Shown in pieces: positions 22,638 to 30,109 of a stretch of 32,548 bases of DNA (positions within the stretch are counted from its first letter, which is position 1; every line of letters begins with the position of its first letter). A model generated the notes under the pieces. The model was not told the origin of the DNA, did no database searches, and worked only from the letters and a program-made list of their open reading frames with translations. Made by a program: the position numbers and the translations under genes. The stretch is from an uncultured Alphaproteobacteria bacterium (GTDB lineage Bacteria; Pseudomonadota; Alphaproteobacteria; Rs-D84): assembly GCA_934272785.1 (NCBI GenBank), contig CAKQSE010000012.1:1-32548 (forward strand). Direction: 5' to 3'.

Positions 22638-23768
22638 TTATTCAACCGGCATTTCCGGCTGGGTATCTGGGGTCGGCATTTCTGGCACGACCGGTTCAGA
22701 TGGTTCGGCCGGTGTGACGGGTTCAGATGGTGCGACCGGTTCAGATGGCTGTTCAACCGCCGGTGTTGGTGTATTTGTCGGCAGGTTTGTTATCAATTCA
22801 CCCAAACGCTGCGCGCTGGCCGTGTCATTTAATGCGCCCGCAATTGTGTATGCAGAATTCAAATCACTGCGTGCGGAATCAACATTACCAACCTGCAAAT
22901 TCAATGCCGCAGATTTTTCAAAATACGACATCGCACTGCTGGATAACGCTTCGCGTGCGTCGGCCGTGGTTGCGCCCTGAATCTGTTCAGAAATCACGCG
23001 CACCGCCGATGCATAATCGTTGATTGCGTCGTTATAGTTGCCAACCGCGGTATACGCTTCGGCACGTTCGGCATATACAGATGGGCTGACTGCGCCAGAT
23101 GTGTGCGACAACGAATTTGTGTAATCAGCAATTGCGCCGTCCCAGTTTTTCAACCACAAATTCAACTGGCCACGTTTTGCATACAGGTCGCGCAGTTGCA
23201 GAATCTTGGACGGGTTGGCCGTCTGGGCCGCCAATGCGTTGTTGATGTCGTTTAACGCCATGCCATAATCTTCGGTGCGGGTATTCAACAATGCACGGTC
23301 ATAGTATGCAACCGCGTTACCCGGTTCGCGTTCAATAACCGCATTGAAATCCTTCATCGCATTGCTGTAATCACCAGATTGCAAATACGCCTCGCCCCGC
23401 AACAGGTATGCATCAATGTCGGCAACACCCGTATCAATCGCGGTCGTCAGGTCGGCAATTGCCGCAGCGGTGTCACCAGCCAACAATTTTGTTTTGCCCT
23501 GTTCGTAATAATCGCCCGCCTGCATCAATGCTTCTTCGGTGATTTCAACATTACCAGCCTTGTGCGATAGTGTGTCGTGACTGCGCCCCAGGATATAGAA
23601 CGTTGATGCGATAAAGAACAAAATGATAAACCAATAAACATAAATCGACAATGACCATGGATTAAAGCAACGTTTGTCGCATACCACCGGCGTGATTTTC
23701 AGTGGCGCGGTATCCGCAGTCTTTTTGACCTTGCGCGTTGTGGTTTTGGGTGTGTTTGTTTTTTTCAT
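22638..23768 (-). CDS. TPR membrane protein with Pro-rich tail
   Basis: 376 residues. A basic Lys/Thr-rich N terminus with an isolated CDKRC motif precedes one membrane segment (SIYVYWFIILFFIASTFYIL, about 42-61). At least four tetratricopeptide repeats follow in the periplasm (LLRGEAYLQSGDYSNAMKDF, YYDRALLNTRTEDYGMALND, YAERAEAYTAVGNYNDAIND). The last ~50 residues are a Pro/Glu/Val/Ser-rich tail with PSEPV-type repeats. TPR proteins are protein-interaction scaffolds; the specific partner is unknown. AAGGGAG precedes the ATG. It stands apart from the RluB-type gene by 31 nt and may be in the same transcript. Confidence 0.8.
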   Translation of the reverse strand: MKKTNTPKTTTRKVKKTADTAPLKITPVVCDKRCFNPWSLSIYVYWFIILFFIASTFYILGRSHDTLSHKAGNVEITEEALMQAGDYYEQGKTKLLAGDTAAAIADLTTAIDTGVADIDAYLLRGEAYLQSGDYSNAMKDFNAVIEREPGNAVAYYDRALLNTRTEDYGMALNDINNALAAQTANPSKILQLRDLYAKRGQLNLWLKNWDGAIADYTNSLSHTSGAVSPSVYAERAEAYTAVGNYNDAINDYASAVRVISEQIQGATTADAREALSSSAMSYFEKSAALNLQVGNVDSARSDLNSAYTIAGALNDTASAQRLGELITNLPTNTPTPAVEQPSEPVAPSEPVTPAEPSEPVVPEMPTPDTQPEMPVE

Positions 23769-23799
23769 TGTAAAATCTCCCTTCCTAGTTATTTGAATA

Positions 23800-24498
23800 T
23801 TAAAAAGATTTTAACAACGCGTCAATCGTTTTCTGTGGCACAGGACGAATTTTTCCAACAGGTAAATTTCCCAACGTTATATTTCCAAACGAAATTCGGT
23901 GCAAACGGCGCACCGGCGTGTGACATGCACGCAAGACGATGCGGATTTCGTTCTTTTTCCCCTCGGTCACAGTGACGCGTAAATCACCACCGGGCAATTC
24001 ATCAATCTGCATCGGGCGATATGTTATTCCATCAATTGTCATGCCGCGACGCGCCGCCGCCAGGCCAGACAAATCAACATCACCCACCGTTGCGATATAT
24101 GTGCGCGGTATATTTGATGATGGCAATGTCAAACGACGCGCCAACGCACCATCATTTGTCATCAACAATAATCCCGTTGTCTTGTAATCCAAACGCCCGA
24201 CATAGCGCAATGTGCGATATTGTTCCGGCAGGCAATCATAAATCGTGCGGCGACCACGCGGATCACGTGCCGTCGTCATTGTGTTCAGTGGTTTGTTAAA
24301 AACGTATAATTCTGTTTGTGCGCGCGCCGCAATTGGCGCACCGTCAACCGTAACGACATTGTTTTCATCAACAAAGAATACCGGGGAATCAATAATCACG
24401 CCATCAACCGCAACACGTCCCGATGTAATCAGGTTTTCGGCATCGCGACGTGATGCCGTGCCTGTGTCTGCGATAAATTTTGCGATACGTTGTTTCAT
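23800..24498 (-). CDS. rluB: RluB/RsuA-type pseudouridine synthase
   Basis: 232 residues. An S4 domain (QRIAKFIADTGTASRRDAEN) precedes the catalytic domain with VFNKPLNTMTTARDP and GRLDYKTTGLLLMTND holding the catalytic Asp (about D104). The C-terminal block TEGKKNEIRIVLRACHTPV is typical of the RsuA/RluB/RluE/RluF branch. RluB modifies 23S rRNA; RsuA is the alternative and cannot be excluded without alignment. The ATG overlaps the stop of rsmE (ATGA), so two rRNA-modifying enzymes are coupled. Confidence 0.85.
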   Translation of the reverse strand: MKQRIAKFIADTGTASRRDAENLITSGRVAVDGVIIDSPVFFVDENNVVTVDGAPIAARAQTELYVFNKPLNTMTTARDPRGRRTIYDCLPEQYRTLRYVGRLDYKTTGLLLMTNDGALARRLTLPSSNIPRTYIATVGDVDLSGLAAARRGMTIDGITYRPMQIDELPGGDLRVTVTEGKKNEIRIVLRACHTPVRRLHRISFGNITLGNLPVGKIRPVPQKTIDALLKSF

Positions 24499-25148
24499 CC
24501 TGTTACCTTGGCCAATGCGATTGCCGCCGCCAGTTCCGCACGCAACACCGTTTTCCCCAGCGAAATCCCGCGCGCGCCGGCCGCGTCCAGGCGTGCAAAT
24601 TCAGCGTCTGAAAATCCACCCTCGGGCCCGATTAAAATTTTGTCTGACGTGGTGGCTGCCGGCAAATCTGCGCCATGGGCCGCCCGTTCATCTGCAAATA
24701 CCATACCATGCAAATCAATGTCTGCAAGTTTTATTTCTGGGAAAAATTTCGGCACACTGTTGCGGTTTGATTGCTCGGCTGCCTCGTGCGCGATTTTTTC
24801 CATACGCGCCCAATTTATATGGTGCGCCGTTGTTCGTTCTGTAATCACCGGCTGGAACGCCGCGACCCCCATCTGGGTTGCCATATTTATTAAATCATCG
24901 GTCCGCTTTATCGGGGCAAAGAATAACGTTACATTTCCCGCCGGATCGGTGTGCGCGGTTGCCGCACCAATTACCAAATGCCGTTTATCATCAGACAATT
25001 GCGCGACGTATTCCCACCCCGCCCCGAACGCCAGGCAGTCCCGCTGGCGCATCACGCGGTCCAGGTAATGCGCCACGTCCGCCGAAACCGGGACAGTTGT
25101 GTTTTCTGTAACGTCGTTACCGACAAAGATTCGTGGAATATTTTTCAT
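24495..25148 (-). CDS. rsmE: 16S rRNA m3U1498 methyltransferase
   Basis: 217 residues. RsmE is a SPOUT-class methyltransferase. ILIGPEGGFSDAEFARLDAA and ISLGKTVLRAELAAAIAL form the trefoil-knot SAM-binding site; the N-terminal PUA-like domain is present (RIFVGNDV...HYLDRVMRQRDC). AGGAA lies upstream of the ATG. The gene is divergent from the VirD4-like gene with only 55 nt between the starts. Downstream it is coupled to the RluB-type synthase. Confidence 0.95.
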   Translation of the reverse strand: MKNIPRIFVGNDVTENTTVPVSADVAHYLDRVMRQRDCLAFGAGWEYVAQLSDDKRHLVIGAATAHTDPAGNVTLFFAPIKRTDDLINMATQMGVAAFQPVITERTTAHHINWARMEKIAHEAAEQSNRNSVPKFFPEIKLADIDLHGMVFADERAAHGADLPAATTSDKILIGPEGGFSDAEFARLDAAGARGISLGKTVLRAELAAAIALAKVTG

Positions 25149-25165
25149 TTTCGCGCAATTCCTGA

Positions 25166-25194
25166 TTTATAATCGGTTAAAATTATGATACAAT
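25166..25194. promoter_or_regulatory. overlapping divergent promoters
   Basis: For rsmE (minus): TTGTAT (25188-25193), 16 nt, TATAAA (25166-25171). For the VirD4-like gene (plus): -10 TACAAT (25189-25194) with a weak -35 near 25166-25171, then 9 nt to the ATG. Each -35 sits on the other's -10, so the two promoters should exclude each other. Confidence 0.45.
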
Positions 25195-25203
25195 CATAGC
25201 GCA

Positions 25204-27399
25204 ATGGTTGAAAAGTTCAAGATTTTATCCGCTGGCGGCTCGTCCAAGGGCATGAACATATTCAAATCCAGCGCATACAAGGAACACCAGCGCACCCCAA
25301 TGGCCCAGATATTCTGGTCATTGCGATGGGCGGTTGGAATCTGGTTGGTGTGCGCGCTGGCGTTTGGTCTGTCGTTTATTGCCGAACACATATGGCGTTA
25401 CGGCTGGTCACCGGCCACGTGGGTTTGGACGCGTGTGTATTTGATAAACGCACTGACCACGGGCGGTATGTCCGTCGTGGCCGAGGTTCCAGGTTGGATT
25501 TCCCGTTCGCTGATGCGCACTGATATTTCGTGCATCGCGCCGTTATTGCCCATAATCGCATACTATTTTATGGCGGACAACACGTTGGTTGATGAATTTA
25601 ACCCGTATGGCAAGGATAAATTTGCAGAAAAATCTTCGAACAAGGCGACCAAGGAAGATATCGAGAAAATGGGTCTGTTTGGCGGTTTTATGATGGTATT
25701 GGGGTATTTCAAGAAAAAACCGCTGATGATGAACGAATGCCTGTCCACATTGTGCGTCGCGCCCCCGGGAACCGGTAAAACCCAGGGTGTTGTGTTCCCA
25801 ACAATTTTTGAATGCAACAATGTGTCAATGATTATCAATGACCCAAAGCCTGAATTGTATCAAAAATCATCGGGATATCGCGCGTCGGTGGGTCCGGTGT
25901 TTATCATGAACTGGGCGGGCCAGGACGATCCCGCACGTGGCATATACTATCCATCGTGGAATCCACTGTCGCCGGAACACGTGCCGTTTAATATTGCGCA
26001 ACGCGACCTGTATGTCGATTCTATGTGCAAGGTATTGATACCAGATAACGCATCGTCATCGGCGGACCCGCACTGGACAATTTCTGGGCGCGCGGCATTG
26101 TCGGGACTGGTCCAATATATTATATCCAAGGTTGAACGTGCCAAGGCCGATGATTATTTCTATAACCGCATAACGTCGGGCCAATTTGACGCCGAAGATG
26201 CGGCGGTGTTATCAGACTATTACCTGGCCATGATAAACGACACAAATGCGTATGCGGCAAATGCACTGTTACAGCGTGGCGAGTTGAACGCAACAAATTA
26301 TGTGCACATTGGAACATGGGAAAATATCCCGCCCGCATGGGTCGGACGCGAGGCCGCGTTTTCCATGATTCTGGACTGGCTGAACGCGTCGCAAATCGCC
26401 ATTGCCCAGGATATGGACGAACGCCGTCGCCAGGGCGACCAGATGGTTATGATGGCCGACCCCATGAAGGACCTGTTTCAAAATGCCGTGGACGAGGCAC
26501 GTCGTTACGCATACGCGCACCGCAGCGTTTTGGAATTGACCCAGTTGGCCAACACCCCGGACAAGGAACGCGGATCAATTCTGTCCACCGTGATGGAGGG
26601 ACTGTCCATTTTCCGTAATGCCGCCGTGCGTAACCGCACCAGCCATTCTGATTTTCACTTTTCTGATTTGCGCGGCATGATTGATCCGCGCGATGGAAAA
26701 ATGAAGCCTGTTTCGGTCTATCTGTCCATCAATATGGTTGATGCCCAGGCGTTAAATCCGATTACCGCGATATTTATTGAATTGATGACAAACTATCTGT
26801 TGGCAAACGCCCCAGAACAGATGAACGATGGCAAAAAACTGGGGCCATATCCGGTGCTGTTCGTGTTGGACGAAATGCCGAAAATGCAGAAACTGGACGC
26901 GGTTATCCAGGGGCCGGATTTAGGTCGTGGCCAGAAAATATCATATCTGATTATCGGCCAGGATTTGCACCAGATTCAGGAAAAATACGGGGCCGACGCC
27001 GCCGCAACAATTATATCCACCACCGCGGCCAAGGTTGTTCTGCGTCAAAATGACCCAGATACGGCGAAACGTTTTTCGGATATGATGGGATACAAGATGA
27101 AGGTTAAAACCGACAAAGACGGCAAGGATTCCACCAGCGAAGAATTACTCTATACCCCGATGGACATCATGCGTCTGGCCGATAATAAACAATTGGTCAT
27201 ATTCCAGGGTTGGTATCATCGCCCGATAGAGGCCGACAAACAGCCAGCCTGGAAAGACCCGCGCCTGACCGGGTATATGGCGATGGGTGCGTCCAGCCCA
27301 TTACCAGAATTCTTGGTCCCGTCGCACTATGCGGCATTGGGTTACAGTGGGTCGCCAAAATTCTTTGACCCACAGACCGGCGAAACAAAAACACTGTGA
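25204..27399 (+). CDS. VirD4/TraG-type coupling ATPase
   Basis: 731 residues. VirD4-type coupling proteins bring substrates to type IV secretion channels. Two or three N-terminal membrane segments (IFWSLRWAVGIWLVCALAFG, IAPLLPIIAYYFM) anchor it. Walker A CVAPPGTGKT (about 184-193) with the following FPTIFE, then IINDPKPELY, is the TraG/VirD4 signature; Walker B is LFVLDEMPKM (about 552-561). A conserved IIGQDLHQIQEKYG block follows. No VirB genes lie in this window, so the secretion channel, if any, is encoded elsewhere. No ribosome binding site is evident, in keeping with a short leader. Confidence 0.93.
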   Translation: MVEKFKILSAGGSSKGMNIFKSSAYKEHQRTPMAQIFWSLRWAVGIWLVCALAFGLSFIAEHIWRYGWSPATWVWTRVYLINALTTGGMSVVAEVPGWISRSLMRTDISCIAPLLPIIAYYFMADNTLVDEFNPYGKDKFAEKSSNKATKEDIEKMGLFGGFMMVLGYFKKKPLMMNECLSTLCVAPPGTGKTQGVVFPTIFECNNVSMIINDPKPELYQKSSGYRASVGPVFIMNWAGQDDPARGIYYPSWNPLSPEHVPFNIAQRDLYVDSMCKVLIPDNASSSADPHWTISGRAALSGLVQYIISKVERAKADDYFYNRITSGQFDAEDAAVLSDYYLAMINDTNAYAANALLQRGELNATNYVHIGTWENIPPAWVGREAAFSMILDWLNASQIAIAQDMDERRRQGDQMVMMADPMKDLFQNAVDEARRYAYAHRSVLELTQLANTPDKERGSILSTVMEGLSIFRNAAVRNRTSHSDFHFSDLRGMIDPRDGKMKPVSVYLSINMVDAQALNPITAIFIELMTNYLLANAPEQMNDGKKLGPYPVLFVLDEMPKMQKLDAVIQGPDLGRGQKISYLIIGQDLHQIQEKYGADAAATIISTTAAKVVLRQNDPDTAKRFSDMMGYKMKVKTDKDGKDSTSEELLYTPMDIMRLADNKQLVIFQGWYHRPIEADKQPAWKDPRLTGYMAMGASSPLPEFLVPSHYAALGYSGSPKFFDPQTGETKTL

Positions 27400-27427
27400 T
27401 TGATTTTTGCGGTCCCCGGGGTATAAT
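27400..27427 (+). promoter_or_regulatory. promoter of COG3014-like gene, probably leaderless
   Basis: TTGATT (27400-27405), 16 nt, TATAAT (27422-27427), then 6 nt to the ATG at 27434. The layout matches lpxD exactly (same spacer, same 6-nt gap). The -35 box begins right after the upstream stop codon. Confidence 0.75.
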
Positions 27428-27433
27428 TTACGC

Positions 27434-28693
27434 ATGCGACGAATTGGTATATTTATATTTGCAATTATACTGGCGGGGTGCAGCGCGGATATGACGGCGC
27501 GTCTGGACGATGTCCAGGCCGGGTATGCCGCGGGCGACTATGCGGTCGCAGATGCGTTTGCCGGCGGTCGCGATATGGCGTCGCAAAATAATCTGGAAAT
27601 TTTAATCAGTGCCGATGCCGCGTTTCATAAAAATGATTTTGCCGCATCAGACGCCGCATACGAAGAATTCAATCATCGCAATATCGATTTAACCGGTGGT
27701 GACATTGGACGCGAAATTGGCGCATTACTGGGCGGGAATATGTCAAATGATTACCGGCCGTATATGATGGACGCGCTGTTCGTGTCGTATTACCAGTTGT
27801 GGAACGCGCTGGCGTTGGGCAATACAAATGACGCGCGCGTAATCATAAATCAATCATATGCACGCCAACAGAAAATGTCGCGCGAATATGACACATTGGT
27901 CCAGGAAACACAAAAATCGATGGGCGATAATCAAACACTGGCCAACAAAATAAATGCCGAAAATTCCCAGTGGGCGGCATTTCGGGATATTATGAATCCG
28001 GCACTGATGTATCTGTCGGGGATATATTTCCTGAATATGGGCGATTTCAGCAATGCAAAAACATATCTGGCCCGCACCGATGGTATGACGGGTGGCGCAC
28101 GCCCGGTGGCCGATGACCTGGGGGCGGCACGTGCGGGACGCACACCACAAAACACCGTGTGGGTATTTATCGAAGATGGATTTGCGCCCAGACTGTATGA
28201 AAACAGAATTGATATGCCGTTTATGACCGACAATGGTATGACGGTTATATCGCTGGCATTGGCCGAACCGGTATTTTGGGACGGCGCAACACCGATTGAT
28301 GGCGCGGTGCAAATTGCCAATGTTGATGCACTGTTTATGACCGAATTTACACAATACAGTGTAAACGCCGCACTGCGCGCATTTGCGGCGGCGACGTCAC
28401 GCGCAATGCTGCAATCGGCAATGTATAATTCAAACAGCGATGCCGCCCCACTGTTGGGACTGATATCGACAATATATTCTGTTTCCACCACCGATGCCGA
28501 GGTTCGGTCATGGCCGACCCTGCCCCAGACTATATCGGTATTACGCACAAAAAATGACCACAGCGGACACCTGGATATAACGTCCCATGGCGACGTGGTT
28601 GCCACCGCCGAAATACCGAAAAACGACAATTGCCTGGTCTATGTGCGAATTTTAGGTGGCACACCAGATGTCAAGGTGATACAAATAAAATAA
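27434..28693 (+). CDS. COG3014-like lipoprotein
   Basis: 419 residues. Lipobox LAGC gives a lipidated Cys at about 16 (FAIILAGCSADM). The body is helical and TPR-like, with FLNMGDFSNAKTYLARTDGM and a GNTNDARVIINQSYARQQKM segment matching COG3014 proteins, whose role is unknown but which commonly sit beside lpoB-type genes. The ATG at 27434 is chosen because it follows the promoter by 6 nt and starts the signal peptide; an in-frame upstream start at 27407 lies within the promoter. The LpoB-like gene follows 24 nt later. Confidence 0.78.
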   Translation: MRRIGIFIFAIILAGCSADMTARLDDVQAGYAAGDYAVADAFAGGRDMASQNNLEILISADAAFHKNDFAASDAAYEEFNHRNIDLTGGDIGREIGALLGGNMSNDYRPYMMDALFVSYYQLWNALALGNTNDARVIINQSYARQQKMSREYDTLVQETQKSMGDNQTLANKINAENSQWAAFRDIMNPALMYLSGIYFLNMGDFSNAKTYLARTDGMTGGARPVADDLGAARAGRTPQNTVWVFIEDGFAPRLYENRIDMPFMTDNGMTVISLALAEPVFWDGATPIDGAVQIANVDALFMTEFTQYSVNAALRAFAAATSRAMLQSAMYNSNSDAAPLLGLISTIYSVSTTDAEVRSWPTLPQTISVLRTKNDHSGHLDITSHGDVVATAEIPKNDNCLVYVRILGGTPDVKVIQIK

Positions 28694-28717
28694 CAACAAA
28701 AACTAAAGGATGAAACG

Positions 28718-29458
28718 ATGAAAAAAATGATGCCAATTGCACTGTGCGCCGTGTTGTGCGGGTGTGGTGAAACACGCGTTGTTGACCTGGACGATACGCG
28801 CGACGTGGCACAAATGCAAAATGTTATGGAATTGGAATATCGTGACTGGACCAATGCCGCCGAAAAAATGACAAAATCAATGATTGCCAGTGGCGCATTT
28901 GCCCGCGTGAATAAACCTGTTGTCGCAATCGCAGATATCGAAAACGACACGATGCAGCGTTTTGATACAGATATCCTGACCAAAAAGATTCGCACAACAT
29001 TGGTAAATTCTGGCACGGCCCAGGTTACAACCGCGTTTCAAAACAAGCCGGCCACCGCAACCGCATATGTCCCAGCAACCGTCAAGGCCACCAGTGCCAG
29101 CGTAAATGCGGCCGGCGCATCGGCAACAACCGTTGCGGCATCGGGCGTTGTTCCGGTTGATGTGACCGTTGCAACCAGCGAAGATGACACAACGCATATT
29201 GTTCGCGCAAATCGCGGTAACGATGAATACAACGCGTCCACAATTGCCAAGAAAGGCACCCTGGTTGCGCCAAACCTGTCACTGTCGGGCAAGATGTTAC
29301 AGCGTAACCTGAAACTGAAATCTGGGTGGTTTTCAAACGTTGATACGCGCGTAGAATATTATCTGCAACTGACATTGACGGATGTTGAAACAGGCCTGTC
29401 GGTATGGGAAGATGAACAACCCATCGTCAAGGAAGGCGACCACGCCCCGACATGGTAA
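28718..29458 (+). CDS. lpoB: LpoB-like activator of a peptidoglycan synthase
   Basis: 246 residues. Lipobox LCGC gives a lipidated Cys at about 16. KPVVAIADIENDTMQRFDTD and KKIRTTLVNSGTAQVT match the LpoB core; YYLQLTLTDVETGLSVWEDE with the following IVKEG is its C-terminal strand. In enterobacteria LpoB stimulates PBP1B from the outer membrane. Here an Ala/Thr/Val-rich insertion of about 70 residues (about 108-175) splits the domain. AAAGGATG lies 7 nt upstream of the ATG. Co-transcribed with the COG3014-like gene, and followed by a strong terminator. Confidence 0.82.
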   Translation: MKKMMPIALCAVLCGCGETRVVDLDDTRDVAQMQNVMELEYRDWTNAAEKMTKSMIASGAFARVNKPVVAIADIENDTMQRFDTDILTKKIRTTLVNSGTAQVTTAFQNKPATATAYVPATVKATSASVNAAGASATTVAASGVVPVDVTVATSEDDTTHIVRANRGNDEYNASTIAKKGTLVAPNLSLSGKMLQRNLKLKSGWFSNVDTRVEYYLQLTLTDVETGLSVWEDEQPIVKEGDHAPTW

Positions 29459-29463
29459 AAAAA

Positions 29464-29486
29464 CGCCCCGCCCGGGGCGGTTTTTT
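29464..29486 (+). terminator. intrinsic terminator
   Basis: CGCCCCG/CGGGGCG (29464-29470 with 29473-29479) and a T-run, 6 nt after the lpoB-like stop codon. Confidence 0.9.
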
Positions 29487-29488
29487 AT

Positions 29489-29516
29489 AGAGAGCAGAGC
29501 GCAGAGAGCAGAGAGC
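29489..29516. repeat. four tandem 7-nt repeats
   Basis: AGAGAGC, AGAGCGC, AGAGAGC, AGAGAGC in tandem. A related sequence in inverted orientation closes the block (30056-30083, CATTGCTCTCTGCGC...). Confidence 0.8.
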
Positions 29517-29752
29517 AATGAAAAGTGAGTAAGTTATAGAGTGATATAGTTTTAGAATAGAGAACTATTCGTGTGTCGCCTGCGGACTGCGTCCTTGCCG
29601 CATCCTGCGCTTCGCTTGGATTGGTTTCACCGCACCTGCGGTGTCATTCCTGCTCCGGGCCCCGCGGAATTGATAAATTCCGTGGGTGAGCAAAGGCAGG
29701 AATAGGGTCTATACAGTGCGAGCGAACGCGAGCCATATCAAAACAATCGCAG
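29510..29752. repeat. gene-less relative of the GIY-YIG element arm
   Basis: Bases 29510-29534 are identical to 1841-1865. The AGTTTTAGAATAGA block follows a shorter 8-nt array. The ATTCCTGC...GCAGGAATAGGG hairpin is present, but its loop is replaced by a longer nested hairpin (CCGCGGAATT/AATTCCGTGG core). Bases 29701-29752 then match 1943-1993 closely. No GIY-YIG gene follows. Confidence 0.8.
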
Positions 29753-29805
29753 ATTTTATTATTGGGGACTAATTGCCCAATTGTGATATACCAAGGGAAC
29801 ACAAT

Positions 29806-29832
29806 GGATACCGGCCTGCGCCGGTATGACGG
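29806..29832. repeat. palindromic GTCAT element
   Basis: ATACCGGC/GCCGGTAT (29808-29815 with 29820-29827), loop CTGC, flanked by GGAT and GACGG. In reverse orientation it reads as the same GTCA-type palindrome as at 1923-1949 but with changed stem bases. Confidence 0.75.
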
Positions 29833-29900
29833 TGTTGTGTGGTTGAATGCCACAATTTACGAACATTGTTCAGGTTTATGTTATTTACTATTTTTTAGTC

Positions 29901-29923
29901 GTCACCCCGGCGCAGGCCGGGGT
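29901..29923. repeat. palindromic GTCA element
   Basis: ACCCCGGC/GCCGGGGT (29904-29911 with 29916-29923), loop GCAG. The same frame as the other GTCA palindromes, with compensated stem differences. Confidence 0.78.
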
Positions 29924-29974
29924 CCATTGCCCCGCAGGGACCGCCACCACTACCCCGTCCGCCTGGGGCGGCCA

Positions 29975-29994
29975 CCCCTTCGCCAGCGAAGGGG
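29975..29994. repeat. CCCCTTCGC hairpin
   Basis: A 9-bp perfect stem CCCCTTCGC/GCGAAGGGG around CA, within a GC-rich tract (29924-29994) that also includes CCGCCACCACTACCCCGTCC. It looks like a separate widespread intergenic palindrome inserted next to the GTCA element. Confidence 0.65.
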
Positions 29995-30027
29995 ATTTTC
30001 ACATCGCAAAGATAGAACTAGACACTT

Positions 30028-30083
30028 GTCATTGCGAGCGAAGCGCGAGCACAAACATTGCTCTCTGCGCTTTACTCTCTAAT
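30028..30083. repeat. closing arm of the repeat block
   Basis: GTCATTGCGAGCGAAGCGCGAG at 30028 onward (a GTCATTGCGAGC-type repeat), then 30056-30083, which is the reverse complement counterpart of the AGAGAGC/AGAGCGC/AGAGAGCAATG array at 29489-29520. Confidence 0.7.
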
Positions 30084-30087
30084 AAAA

Positions 30088-30109
30088 ACGGGGCGATGCC
30101 CCGTTTTTT
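30088..30109. terminator. infB terminator
   Basis: ACGGGGC/GCCCCGT (30088-30094 with 30098-30104), loop GAT, with A-run and T-run on the two sides, just after the minus-strand infB stop codon. Works in both directions. Confidence 0.88.

Noticed and set aside
27854..28629. Minus-strand open frames of 166 and 232 residues
   Set aside because: Antisense to the COG3014-like lipoprotein gene, without start signals or domains.
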